From positions 1 to 32,487 of the IMG/VR virus record IMGVR_UViG_3300028840_003855: 32,487 bases of DNA; one strand, written 5' to 3'. This DNA is from a virus. Made by a program: the position numbers and the translations under genes. Numbering within the stretch: the stretch's first letter is position 1; the number at the start of each line of letters is the position of its first letter. Below are positions 14,501 to 20,616 of the stretch, in pieces. A model generated the notes under the pieces. That model was not told where the DNA came from. It did not search any database and was given only the letters and a program-made list of their open reading frames with translations.

Positions 14501-16225
14501 CGTACTAGGGTTTACAACAGCAGATGGATGTATCAAGGATACTACTGAGCTTGCGTACATTGTCCATGAGAATGATGTGGATGTGCTGGAGTATATCAAG
14601 AATGCCATGGACATGGATCATAGGATATATGACCATAATTATGGGTATGGCTTTAAGGGTAGTGGGAAGTACAAGAGGTTAGCACTAAAGTCCAAGAGGA
14701 TGAAGGCTGACTTGGAACTCCTTAATGTTACTCCCAGAAAGACATATACAATAACTCTACCTCCAATGATTCCTTCTGACATGCAGGGTCACTATGTAAG
14801 AGGTTACTTTGATGGTGATGGTTCTATTAGCCTATACAATAACAACAAGCAACTCACTGCTATAGTGGGTATGAAGACAGCTAGTGAGGTTTACGCTAAG
14901 CAGCTGGGGCAGTTGCTTGAGGGTAATGGAATTAAGACTAAGGTTTACAACAGACCATCAAAGGAAATGAAGTATGTTGATCTATACGAGCTTAGGGTAG
15001 CTAGTAGATCAATACCTGACTTTGGGGACTTTATGTACAAGGACGCTCCTTTCTACCTGGAGAGGAAGTATGAGAAGTTTCAAGCACTCTATGCAGGTAG
15101 GTTTGATAACTGCCTGATATGCAACACCAAGTTCTATAGGAAGAGAATTGGTGGAAGCTTCTGTGAGGGTTGTACTAAACTAGTGAATAACCAGCATGTC
15201 AATGAGATAGCGTCAATTACCGGCATTCCCTCAGAGGTCATACGTAGTGCTTGTGTTAAGGAGAATGTAGGGAGCATTAACTATGCATCCCTCAAGGAAC
15301 TTATTAGCTCCTATCACAAGAAGATATGATCCGAACTAGTGGGAGACTACTAGCAAACAACTTGCTATCACGCCACAAGGAAAATAGAGCAGCCAAGCTT
15401 CTCAATGAGTTTGGCTATAGGGTCATGGACAATGTTAGCCCTAGTACTGTTGCTGATCCTACAATGTATGGGTCAACTTCAGGAAGGGATATCACTGGAG
15501 CATTCAATGGCTCCATGACTGCCAATGACATATTTGATCTCTACACCTGGCTGGCAATGAGGGGTTTCACCCCTGATACACTACTGATCCACCCCCTGGC
15601 CTGGCGTACATTTTTATGTGACGCAGAGGTAAGGGAGGTAGTCCTAAAGGGCAATGTCCTTGCTACCCGGAGGCTTCCTCAGGGAACCTATAGTCCCGGC
15701 TGGGGTACCAGCCATGAGGGCAAGGGACTGAGGACTACTGCCACTGGTAGAGGGACAGCTACAGGGTATGGTACCGGGCCGGACACAGTCCTGGGTAAGA
15801 TAGGAGCAAACCCATGGACCAGTGATCTGAACCCATTAGCTGCTACGTTTAACATAGCACCACAGTACTTACCCAGTCCCTTGTCGGTATTGGTGTCCCC
15901 CTATGTACCATATAGCAGGGGCGCCGCCGTCATTAGCAGTGGGAGTCCTGCAGTTAGCAGGAGCTACCCAACTACTTCCGTCATAATGGCTGACTCTTCA
16001 GCCTGTGGTATCCTTGTACAGAGGGACCCAGTTTCGGTTGAGGAGTATGATGATCCTCCGAGGGACATCAGGGCTATTAAGATAATGGAGCGTTGGGGTA
16101 TGCACCTCCTGGAGCAGGGTAAGGGCGTAGCTGTTGCAGAGAATATTACCATAGCCAGGAATTATGTCTTTGATAATTCTAATGTGGTAACACTGCAGCC
16201 GTATAGTAGGACTACTGTAATTTAA
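11380..16225 (+). CDS. Major capsid protein (HK97 fold), split into six exons by five group I introns
   Basis: Predicted exons are 11380-11554, 12517-12710, 13670-13752, 14001-14014, 14277-14296 and 15365-16225, totalling 1347 nt (448 residues plus TAA). Joined, they restore a continuous protein that reads like HK97-type capsid proteins of this phage group: IPTTVQTIVREALEP (exons 1/2), LQLRVGDETIRESQWDV (exon 3), FGMWLRAAGRALSRHKE (exons 4, 5 and 6), then TANDIFDLYTWLAMRGFTPD and TLLIHPLAW. Each junction keeps frame, each 5' exon ends in T, and each intron ends in G. Unspliced, exon 1 meets TAG immediately and no exon encodes a usable capsid protein. It starts with GGGAGG about 12 nt upstream of ATG 11380. 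It forms the icosahedral shell after proteolysis by the upstream protease. Confidence 0.92.
11555..12516 (+). ncRNA. Group I intron 1 of the capsid gene (962 nt, with endonuclease gene)
   Basis: All core elements are visible. P1 is CTACTGT/GCAGTAG. P3 is TCCAC (11574-11578) with GTGGA (12440-12444). The P segment TATGCTGGAAA (from 11581) pairs with the Q segment TAATCAGCAGG (around 11613-11623) as P4. R is CTCAGAGACTA (from 12426) and S is AAGATATAGTCC (12464-12475), giving P7 GACTA/TAGTC. P8 is CCAGCA/TGCTGG (12448-12460) and P9 is CCCTG/CAGGG (12479-12506). The terminal G is 12516. The 3' end aligns with that of intron 2. The endonuclease gene lies between Q and R and extends through R and S. 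Confidence 0.88.
11656..12486 (+). CDS. LAGLIDADG homing endonuclease with N-terminal HTH (intron 1)
   Basis: 276 residues from ATG 11656, with a second ATG next to it and AAGGGG upstream. Residues about 6-45 form a helix-turn-helix segment (LTQAEIADKYGISRNTVIEY). The two LAGLIDADG motifs are at 62-71 (FMVGTMLGDG) and about 164-172 (IAVWFMDDG), so it is a single-chain monomeric type that should cleave the intron-less capsid allele. The last 20 or so codons (TSETRCGAPAVLGEDIVQTL) are read from the R, P3', P8 and S ribozyme elements, so protein and ribozyme constrain each other. It is a close paralogue of the intron 2 enzyme. Confidence 0.9.
   Translation: MMQKKTLEKEYYNNKLTQAEIADKYGISRNTVIEYFRKYELSPLKPYERNGTQELTPHQNEFMVGTMLGDGCLLVAKNGTNAWLTVKHSYEQLPYVEWKYDIMKSFAGCDIKHCDDYAHGKLYRKAYFRTICHPVFTDLHNTFYDNGVKVVTNEIVSMLTPFSIAVWFMDDGTRSRNHLEFATHSYTPPELERLQKVLRRKFNVHTSLWFAQYRKGSNQKMFKIGILKRSVGDFISIIKPYMIPSMMYKIEPLLSGTSETRCGAPAVLGEDIVQTL
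12517..12710 (+). other. Capsid exon 2
   Basis: 194 nt encoding the second part of the split Phe codon and then IPTTVQTIVREALEP through DLDIDGG. It ends after T12710: GGGGT (12706-12710) pairs with GCCCC (12720-12724) to form P1 of intron 2. The codon is complete at the junction. Confidence 0.85.
12711..13669 (+). ncRNA. Group I intron 2 of the capsid gene (959 nt, with endonuclease gene)
   Basis: P1 is GGGGT/GCCCC. P3 is TCCAC (about 12732-12736) with GTGGA near 13602. The P/Q pair TATGCTGGAAA and TAATCAGCAGG is almost identical to intron 1. R is CTCAGAGGCCATA (near 13586) and S is AAGATATGGTCC (13619-13630), with the P7 changes compensating (GGCCATA/TATGGTCC). P8 is CCCCAATGGGG. The intron ends at G13669 in TAACTG, matching TAATTG at the end of intron 1. 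The endonuclease gene lies between Q and R and runs through R and S. Confidence 0.88.
12823..13650 (+). CDS. LAGLIDADG homing endonuclease with N-terminal HTH (intron 2)
   Basis: 275 residues from ATG 12823, chosen because GGAGG lies 5-6 nt upstream and the N-terminus then aligns with the intron 1 enzyme. The open frame extends upstream to 12640, but that part lies in exon 2 out of the capsid frame. HTH at about 5-42. LAGLIDADG motifs at 61-70 (FLIGTMLGDG) and 163-171 (LAVWLMDDG). Shared segments with the intron 1 enzyme include GVKVVTNEIA and RKGSNQKMYNI. The last 25 or so codons are read from the R, P8 and S elements of the ribozyme. Confidence 0.9.
   Translation: MKEATLRKEYFDNQLTIMDIAEKYGKGYSTVNYYFKKYDISPLKPHERMDVPDLSNEQRSFLIGTMLGDGSLELAHTGMNARLHVEHTVDQVDYVIWKHHLIKPFVTGPVKYRERSRKGNKSIMCGFRTVSHPIFTDLHRMFYDAGVKVVTNEIARELTPMALAVWLMDDGSKNGNSTIFCTHSFTRPELERLQSELSGKFKINTTLQAAGHRKGSNQKMYNIYVLKNSMERLVELLRPYVIEPMQYKLEPSLGNLRGHTWNPNGEDMVQALQIL
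13670..13752 (+). other. Capsid exon 3
   Basis: 83 nt encoding DIIAFSVAKHG through ESQWD and two bases of a Val codon (GT|C). The 5' splice site follows T13752; GACGT (13748-13752) pairs with GCGTC (13764-13768). Confidence 0.85.
13753..14000 (+). ncRNA. Group I intron 3 of the capsid gene (248 nt, ORF-less, IA-like)
   Basis: P1 is GACGT/GCGTC with U.G. P10 is GAAG (13760-13763) with CTTC at the start of exon 4 (14001-14004). P2 is GCTGGTA GGGA TACCAGC. P4 is TCAGT/ACTGA. R is GCAGAGACT and S is AAGATATAGTCC (about 13960). P3 is GTGGC/GCCAC. Two hairpins lie between R and P3' (CTTAGT/ACTAAG and TATAGG/CCTATA), which is the P7.1/P7.2 arrangement of subgroup IA. P8 is CACCT/AGGTG and P9 is CAACAT/ATGTTG. 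It has no ORF. It is the most completely folded small intron here, so it should self-splice. Confidence 0.88.
14001..14014 (+). other. Capsid micro-exon 4 (14 nt)
   Basis: 14 nt: the last base of a Val codon, Phe-Gly-Met-Trp, and the first base of a Leu codon. It is bounded by the P10-supported end of intron 3 and by P1 of intron 4, where GTGGT (14010-14014) pairs with GCCAC (14024-14028). All 14 bases must serve both as codons and as intron-recognition sequence. Confidence 0.78.
14015..14276 (+). ncRNA. Group I intron 4 of the capsid gene (262 nt, ORF-less, IC3-like core)
   Basis: P1 is GTGGT/GCCAC with U.G. P2 is CTATACA GCAA TGTATGG (14030-14047). P4 is TTCAGGG with CCCTGAG; the segment AACCCTGAGCCAAGCC and the R-like GGAAGGTGCAACGCACA are very like cyanobacterial and proteobacterial tRNA introns (IC3). 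P7 is GCACA/TGTGC. P9 is CTATACA GTAA TGTGTAG (14223-14240), with a further hairpin CCATAGG/CCTATGG (14243-14264). P2 and P9 both carry GNRA loops. It ends at G14276. P10 is three pairs (TAA/TTA). I could not assign P3 convincingly, so the fold is less complete than in its neighbours. Confidence 0.75.
14277..14296 (+). other. Capsid micro-exon 5 (20 nt)
   Basis: 20 nt that complete a Leu codon and encode Arg-Ala-Ala-Gly-Arg-Ala. Together with exons 4 and 6 this gives FGMWLRAAGRALSRHKE, a segment typical of this capsid family. No other reading of the region restores it. It ends at T14296, where GCCGTGCT pairs with GGCTCGGC (14307-14314) with one internal mismatch and a terminal U.G. Confidence 0.8.
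14297..15364 (+). ncRNA. Group I intron 5 of the capsid gene (1068 nt, with endonuclease gene)
   Basis: P10 is a perfect six-pair match: TGATAG (14301-14306), next to the guide sequence, with CTATCA at the start of exon 6 (15365-15370). P3 is CGCTAC (about 14325) with GTAGTG (about 15246). P4 comes from TATGCTGGGA and CAATCAGCAGGG. R is CTCAGAGGTCATA (about 15233) and S is AAGATATGATCC (about 15320-15332). A hairpin around CTAGTGGGAGACTACTAG is a probable P9. It ends at G15364. The endonuclease ORF occupies the region from Q to S. Confidence 0.85.
14427..15329 (+). CDS. LAGLIDADG endonuclease with C-terminal CxxC zinc-like motif (intron 5)
   Basis: 300 residues from GTG 14427 (AGGGA 7 nt upstream); ATG 14436 is an alternative start. 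LAGLIDADG motifs at 25-34 (YVLGFTTADG) and 123-132 (YVRGYFDGDG). A C-terminal Cys set CLIC (229-232) and CEGC (246-249) suggests a zinc ribbon. It is followed by an HTH-like segment (HVNEIASITGIPSEVIRSAC, 257-276), probably an extra DNA-binding module. The TGA stop is formed inside the S element AGATATGATCC, and the R element is also coding. It is not close to the enzymes of introns 1 and 2. Confidence 0.88.
   Translation: MELMVHNRIHRNDYFFSKWSVDMAYVLGFTTADGCIKDTTELAYIVHENDVDVLEYIKNAMDMDHRIYDHNYGYGFKGSGKYKRLALKSKRMKADLELLNVTPRKTYTITLPPMIPSDMQGHYVRGYFDGDGSISLYNNNKQLTAIVGMKTASEVYAKQLGQLLEGNGIKTKVYNRPSKEMKYVDLYELRVASRSIPDFGDFMYKDAPFYLERKYEKFQALYAGRFDNCLICNTKFYRKRIGGSFCEGCTKLVNNQHVNEIASITGIPSEVIRSACVKENVGSINYASLKELISSYHKKI
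15365..16225 (+). other. Capsid exon 6
   Basis: 861 nt, beginning LSRHKENRAAKLL and encoding the rest of the HK97-type fold: STSGRDITGAFNGSM, NDIFDLYTWLAMRGFTPD, a P-domain-like DPVSVEEYDDPPRDIRAIKI and a C-terminal NVVTLQPYSRTTVI. TAA at 16223-16225. The open frame continues upstream to 15326, but that part is intron 5. Confidence 0.9.
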
Positions 16226-16238
16226 CCTTGTTAACAAA

Positions 16239-16266
16239 GAGAGGTAGGGGGGATGCCCTACCTCTC
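16239..16266 (+). terminator. Strong hairpin after the capsid gene (terminator-like, no T-run)
   Basis: An 11-bp perfect stem, GAGAGGTAGGG (16239-16249) with CCCTACCTCTC (16256-16266), and a 6-nt loop, starting 13 nt after the capsid stop. No T-tract follows (next bases CTTACC), so termination may be partial or it may protect the capsid mRNA 3' end. The rest of the 104-nt gap up to 16330 holds only the AAGGAGGT ribosome binding site of the next gene. Confidence 0.6.
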
Positions 16267-16329
16267 CTTACCAACATTAACTAACGCAATCATTCATAAT
16301 GGTTGTCTCCAATAGAAGGAGGTTAGTAA

Positions 16330-16722
16330 ATGGCACTAAGTAGTACAATAAGGAGTATGATAGACAGGACAGATGGGTTGAATGGTCCTGGTGATGGGGC
16401 AAGGGCCAATTACGTCTTCAGTGCGTCAGGCCTTGCCGCGGATGTGGCAAAGGTTCAGGCTGGGGATATATACCTGACGGGGGTGCATGAGACTACGGCC
16501 ACTGGCTACTTTCACTATAACTACCCCATTAATGCCATTCCCAGGGTACAGGTTTCATGGTACATTCAGCCATCCGGACTTGACATGTATATCTCAGCAT
16601 CAGGGGAGGATCACTTTGTAGTTTCCTTTGTTGATAGCAGTAATACTGCTACCCCCCCGTTCCATGATGATGACAATGACACAGTACCCGCAGTAGTAGC
16701 TACCTGGCTGGCAATAATATAG
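16330..16722 (+). CDS. Small structural protein A of a tandem paralogous pair
   Basis: 130 residues, ATG preceded by AAGGAGGT. It has no recognised family. Conserved with the next gene are SASGLAADV, a TATGYFHYNYPIN segment, PSGLDMYISASGEDHFVVSF and the C-terminal WLAII. It is compact, Gly/Ser/Thr/aromatic-rich and probably beta-structured. Placement just after the capsid gene suggests a decoration or cement protein, or a head-fibre base; that is inference. The Asp-rich loop near residues 112-118 (DDDNDT) could bind metal. Confidence 0.8.
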   Translation: MALSSTIRSMIDRTDGLNGPGDGARANYVFSASGLAADVAKVQAGDIYLTGVHETTATGYFHYNYPINAIPRVQVSWYIQPSGLDMYISASGEDHFVVSFVDSSNTATPPFHDDDNDTVPAVVATWLAII

Positions 16723-16737
16723 AAAGGAGGCTGGGTG

Positions 16738-17103
16738 ATGGCACTTAGCAGTTCAACCCCAACTACAGCAGCTGTAACCAAGAAGAGAGCTGGGTATGTA
16801 TATGGCGCATCTGGCCTTGCTGCTGATGTGATGAGGTACCAGGCCGGGGAGCTATATGTAGATGCCATTAACGAGGTAACTGCTACTGGTTTCTTTAAGT
16901 ACAACTACCCAATTAACCTGATACCTAGGATAATGACCACCTGGCAGGTTAGCCCAAGTGGCCTTGATATGCGTATCTCTGCATCTGGTGAGGATCACTT
17001 TGTCGTATCATTTATTAATAGCTCAAATGCTGCCGCTTCACCAGTGATAGATCCACTGGTAACTACACCACACCATGTTGGTAGCTGGTTGGCGATACTA
17101 TAA
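16738..17103 (+). CDS. Small structural protein B of a tandem paralogous pair
   Basis: 121 residues. The start at ATG 16738 is preferred over GTG 16735 because MALSSS then aligns with MALSST of the upstream paralogue and AAGGAGG has better spacing. Shared blocks are ASGLAADV, TATGFFKYNYPIN, IPRI, PSGLDMRISASGEDHFVVSF and WLAIL. The pair arose by tandem duplication and then diverged, mainly at the N-terminus and in the loop before the C-terminal strand. Function as for its neighbour. Confidence 0.8.
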   Translation: MALSSSTPTTAAVTKKRAGYVYGASGLAADVMRYQAGELYVDAINEVTATGFFKYNYPINLIPRIMTTWQVSPSGLDMRISASGEDHFVVSFINSSNAAASPVIDPLVTTPHHVGSWLAIL

Positions 17104-17147
17104 CTTCCTACCATAGTGAACCATTGTAGTGGAGGGGGTTATACACT

Positions 17148-17786
17148 ATGAGGAGGATTGTTAATATGGAAGATAAACTAAATGAGGAAGGCACAGATTC
17201 AATTAATCCCTTGGTGCTTGATGGCCCAAATACTGAGCCCATTAAGCCAAGGGAGGTGCCGCCCCCGGGCAGGGGAATGACTTATGACAAGGATTCCCTC
17301 CCGGCCTTTGTGAGGATCAATCCAAAGGAAGCAGGAATGTTTGATGATTCAGAGCTTAGTGGGTTGAGGCTAACCCAGTGGGGGTCGAACTATGGTCCTG
17401 TGCCAAAGGATAAGGACTGCAGCAGGATAGCCAATGCACTTGGAAGGGGTATCCTGGTGGTATGCAACCCCAAGGGACAGTCAAAGCTAATTGATGACAC
17501 CCCATTAGCCTCTGTGAAGGAGATAGATAAAGTCATGGCGAACAATGCCAGGGAGATAATAACCCTTGCAGAGTCAATTACAAGTGCGCCCGTAATAGAG
17601 GCAATGATAGAGTGGGAACTTAACAGGCCAGATAGAAGGAAGAGGAGAGGGGTAGTGGTCAGTGCATTGAGGGAGAGGCTGGCAAGTCCCAACGTCTCAG
17701 GACTTTCAACTATCAGAGAAGAGCAGTCAATGATCTATGACAAGGAAAGGAAACAAATGGTGGACGATACTATAACTATTCGCTAA
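17148..17786 (+). CDS. Unidentified connector-region protein (212 aa)
   Basis: It starts at ATG 17148 (GGAGGGGG about 9 nt upstream) or at ATG 17166, which has AGGAGG 9 nt upstream; both fit. The N-terminal 45 residues are Pro/Glu-rich and probably disordered. The rest is mixed, with a helical, charged C-terminal half containing ELNRPDRRKRRGVV. It is followed 11 nt later by the Ig-domain protein. I do not recognise a family. Placement between capsid and connector genes suggests a head-completion or internal protein. Confidence 0.7.
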   Translation: MRRIVNMEDKLNEEGTDSINPLVLDGPNTEPIKPREVPPPGRGMTYDKDSLPAFVRINPKEAGMFDDSELSGLRLTQWGSNYGPVPKDKDCSRIANALGRGILVVCNPKGQSKLIDDTPLASVKEIDKVMANNAREIITLAESITSAPVIEAMIEWELNRPDRRKRRGVVVSALRERLASPNVSGLSTIREEQSMIYDKERKQMVDDTITIR

Positions 17787-17797
17787 GCTGGGAGGTA

Positions 17798-19252
17798 TTG
17801 AATTATTTGGGTTATGATACTGGTAGACCTTATGTTAAGAGTACTATACCGGCGGCAAATGCCTCTGGCGTAGCTATATCCTCTCTCCTGGTAGTACAGT
17901 TTAGTGAGAGGATGGATGAGTCTACCATTGACTCTGATACTATCAGACTCTACATGGACCCCATGAGTGGGGTACCGAACCTCACTCTAACCTATACTGA
18001 CTCCCTTAATCTTCTTACTATTGACCCGTCGGGTAATATGGAGGTCAATAGCAGGTACTATGCGGTAGTAGATGGGGATATAGAGGACTATTATGGCAAT
18101 AAGCTCCAGCAGGACTACTGGTGGCAATTCTGGACCGCCACCCCCAGCGGATACGTCTACTCCTCAGGTGTACAGCCCCAGTTTCCCGCTACCACAAGGG
18201 AAGGATACCTTGAGGTAACTGATACCCTTCCCAGGAACTATACCAGCAATCTTGGCACTGGCTCAGTATCACCCATATTAGTATACTTGAATGATGAATG
18301 TGAGATTGGTAATAGGAACTTCCTCGGAACGGCATCAGGCTCTGTGCCTCCTGCCGCTATTGGCTCCGCATGGTTTGAAGACCCCCAGGTATCACTAAGT
18401 GGATATGTAAGTATTGCTAACCAGGAGGTGCTGGGCGACCCTGGTGTAACCCATACAGCCCCAACCTACTCCCTTCATCCATCTGGGGATATAATAAGGA
18501 TAGATGGTACAGGCTGGCTTAATAATAATGAATACATAGTTACAGTGGAGGAAGGCCTTCCAGGCTTGAACACCTACCCCCTTAAGGAGGACTATCAGTT
18601 TGTCTTCACTACCACCTACAGTCCCATCTACGCAGGGCCTAACATAATAAGACTTAATATAGGTCCAATGCTTGCCATGGTAATGACGTATATACCTGAT
18701 GATACTATCAGGAGGTTTATATATGAGGCTTCTAAGCAGGCCGATAGGCTCTATCCATCAGTAATAGATCCTAACAATGTGCCATGGTACGTTACTGAGT
18801 TTGTAATCTACCAGAGTAAGATCAGTGGTCTCTATGCGGCTATGCTCATCTTTGCTGGCGGAGGGGCTGGGGTAAGGAAGAGGCTTGGCGACCTTGAGAT
18901 AGAGCATGACGCCAGGGGCCTAATGCCGGTATTACTGCCTATCCTTGAGGACTACACTGAGAGAAGGGATGAGGCAGAGGATATGGTCAAGGACGGCACT
19001 GATGCTGGAATTGGACCTGACTGGGCGATACTACATGAGTATGACCCCAGGAGGCCCATTACTGCGGCTTCATGGACCAGGCTACCATTCAGGGACCTGA
19101 GGAAGACGGAGGCCATAGGCCCTGGTGGAACCAGGGAGGAGCCAATGACTGATGCCCTGATACCATGGATCTATGCGGCCGACCTTAGTGGAGGAGCTTA
19201 CATTGGCACAAGCAGCAGGTTCCTTCCTGTAGGAAGGTATGTTACTACATAG
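17798..19252 (+). CDS. Virion protein with N-terminal SbsA/Big_5-type Ig-like domain
   Basis: 484 residues from TTG 17798. GGAGG is only 2 nt away, so TTG 17807 with an 11-nt gap is an alternative. Residues about 10-115 read as a bacterial Ig-like (Big_5) domain: STIPAANASGVAISSLLVV, QFSERMDESTIDSDTIRL, YYAVVDGDIEDYYGNKL and a closing WWQFWTA. A second, looser Ig-like repeat spans about 140-275, ending YQFVFTTTYSP. The remaining 200 residues are mixed alpha/beta and probably the part that joins the virion. Such Ig domains usually decorate the virion surface. Role in the neck or head fibres is inference. Confidence 0.75.
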   Translation: MNYLGYDTGRPYVKSTIPAANASGVAISSLLVVQFSERMDESTIDSDTIRLYMDPMSGVPNLTLTYTDSLNLLTIDPSGNMEVNSRYYAVVDGDIEDYYGNKLQQDYWWQFWTATPSGYVYSSGVQPQFPATTREGYLEVTDTLPRNYTSNLGTGSVSPILVYLNDECEIGNRNFLGTASGSVPPAAIGSAWFEDPQVSLSGYVSIANQEVLGDPGVTHTAPTYSLHPSGDIIRIDGTGWLNNNEYIVTVEEGLPGLNTYPLKEDYQFVFTTTYSPIYAGPNIIRLNIGPMLAMVMTYIPDDTIRRFIYEASKQADRLYPSVIDPNNVPWYVTEFVIYQSKISGLYAAMLIFAGGGAGVRKRLGDLEIEHDARGLMPVLLPILEDYTERRDEAEDMVKDGTDAGIGPDWAILHEYDPRRPITAASWTRLPFRDLRKTEAIGPGGTREEPMTDALIPWIYAADLSGGAYIGTSSRFLPVGRYVTT

Positions 19253-19263
19253 GGAGTGCTATT

Positions 19264-19845
19264 ATGAGACCCAGAAGTGATAGACCCAATAGGAATGTAG
19301 ATAGGAGGCCACCATTCTACCCATCTATGGTAAGGCAACACCCCTATGTGGAGCCATATCCTGGATTCCATGGCGAGATAGACCTGAGGAAAGGGATAGA
19401 CTCTCTCCTTGAGCAGTATGGGGCATGGATGCTACTGAGACACTATGATGTTACCACCCATAGTCAATATTGGGATGAGGAGACGCAAGAGGCAATAGGA
19501 GGCCCTGCATATACCTATGTTGACCACATAGTCCTTGCCAGGAAGATGATCCAGTCAACTGGGGGAGTGCTGGGAGCACTGGAGATGCCTTCCCCACCGG
19601 GCCTTATAAGTGTACCATACACAAATATCTACCTGAGGTGGGATGCAGCTGGTGATGTATTGATAGAACAGGTAGATGAGATATTTGAGTTCAACTGGAA
19701 GTTGGAGAGGAAGCCAGAAGCTGATGAGGTCCTTGGCAAAGTAGTTATTAAACATAACATCCTGATGGCGCAGGATCTCCTTGGTGACCTTGGCCGTAGG
19801 GAGTACTGGAAGTGCGTGTGTAAGGCAGACGTAGTTGGCAAATAG
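19264..19845 (+). CDS. Connector-region protein, possible head-completion/stopper (193 aa)
   Basis: ATG 19264 lies 11 nt after the previous stop. The N-terminal 30 residues are Arg/Pro-rich. Residues about 40-193 include LLEQYGAWMLLRHYDVTTHS, a beta-rich middle and a C-terminal strand YWKCVCKADVVGK. Size and place between head genes and the sheath fit a head-closure protein, but I do not recognise a family motif. Confidence 0.7.
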   Translation: MRPRSDRPNRNVDRRPPFYPSMVRQHPYVEPYPGFHGEIDLRKGIDSLLEQYGAWMLLRHYDVTTHSQYWDEETQEAIGGPAYTYVDHIVLARKMIQSTGGVLGALEMPSPPGLISVPYTNIYLRWDAAGDVLIEQVDEIFEFNWKLERKPEADEVLGKVVIKHNILMAQDLLGDLGRREYWKCVCKADVVGK

Positions 19846-19876
19846 CCAGTAGTTGGTAAGTAGGGAAGGAAGATAG

Positions 19877-20587
19877 ATGGGAGTTAGTGGAACTTCATAT
19901 GACCTTATAGGGGAATATCCAAGACTAAGGGCAGCAGGTACCATGTCCATCTGGCAGTTCCTAAGGGAACTGGGGCGAACTATCCCTCCTGCATATGCTT
20001 TTGATTACAGTGGTGAGCAATTAAGAGTTCTCCCGGCCTATCCTTCAGAGTTTATTACTGCCGCCGATATGGACATAAACAATTTGAGGGGGAGGTTTGT
20101 TAAGACTATTACCTACCAGGTAGTGAGGAGAGAGCCTGGAACTACCAGGGATCACCCATTTGATGCTCCCAAGTATATCAAGCCCACCATCAGGGAGCAG
20201 GTGAGGCTGGAGGAGGAAACCCAGGATGGGGAGGACTATATTGAAATAAAGGGACAATGGATGGACAATTTAGTACAACTTGACTGCTGGTGCCTCACTA
20301 ACAAGGAGGCTGACGAGCTAATGGAGTGGCTGGAGGCCCATCTGGTTATCTTTGCAGGGTACTACAAGGAGTTGGGTGTACAGGAGATGTACTATTTCAG
20401 AGGTGGCAGATTTACCTGGGGCACTACAGAGGAGGAGGCAATGGTAAGGTGGAGGAACCCACTAAAGGTGAGAAGTATGACAGAGTACGTTAGGACAGAG
20501 GATCTGTGGGGGCGGAACCTCTATTCAATAAAGCAAATAATTGAAGAGATAGTAATTTATGACAGATTGAGTGACTTAGGTACATAA
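19877..20587 (+). CDS. Connector/tail-completion-like protein (236 aa)
   Basis: ATG 19877 with AGGGAAGGA upstream. A mixed alpha/beta protein with FLRELGRTIPPAYAFDYSG near the N-terminus, a strand-rich middle and a helix LTNKEADELMEWLEAHLVIF (about residues 140-160). It lies 29 nt before the tail sheath, where tail-terminator proteins are commonly encoded. That role is positional inference. Confidence 0.7.
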   Translation: MGVSGTSYDLIGEYPRLRAAGTMSIWQFLRELGRTIPPAYAFDYSGEQLRVLPAYPSEFITAADMDINNLRGRFVKTITYQVVRREPGTTRDHPFDAPKYIKPTIREQVRLEEETQDGEDYIEIKGQWMDNLVQLDCWCLTNKEADELMEWLEAHLVIFAGYYKELGVQEMYYFRGGRFTWGTTEEEAMVRWRNPLKVRSMTEYVRTEDLWGRNLYSIKQIIEEIVIYDRLSDLGT

Positions 20588-20616
20588 CAGGAAAGAGAGA
20601 GGAGGTAAGAAGATAT

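Noticed and set aside
14015-15364. Twintron: intron 4 nested inside intron 5
   Set aside because: At first the region looked like one intron inserted in another. The 20-nt segment 14277-14296 encodes LRAAGRA exactly where the capsid family needs it, and both flanking introns have their own P1, so two consecutive introns with a micro-exon is the better model.
11380-16225. Inteins instead of introns in the capsid gene
   Set aside because: There are in-frame stops at exon ends, the endonuclease ORFs are in frames unrelated to the exons, and no splicing-domain motifs (N-terminal Cys/Ser, C-terminal HN) are present. RNA core elements are clear.
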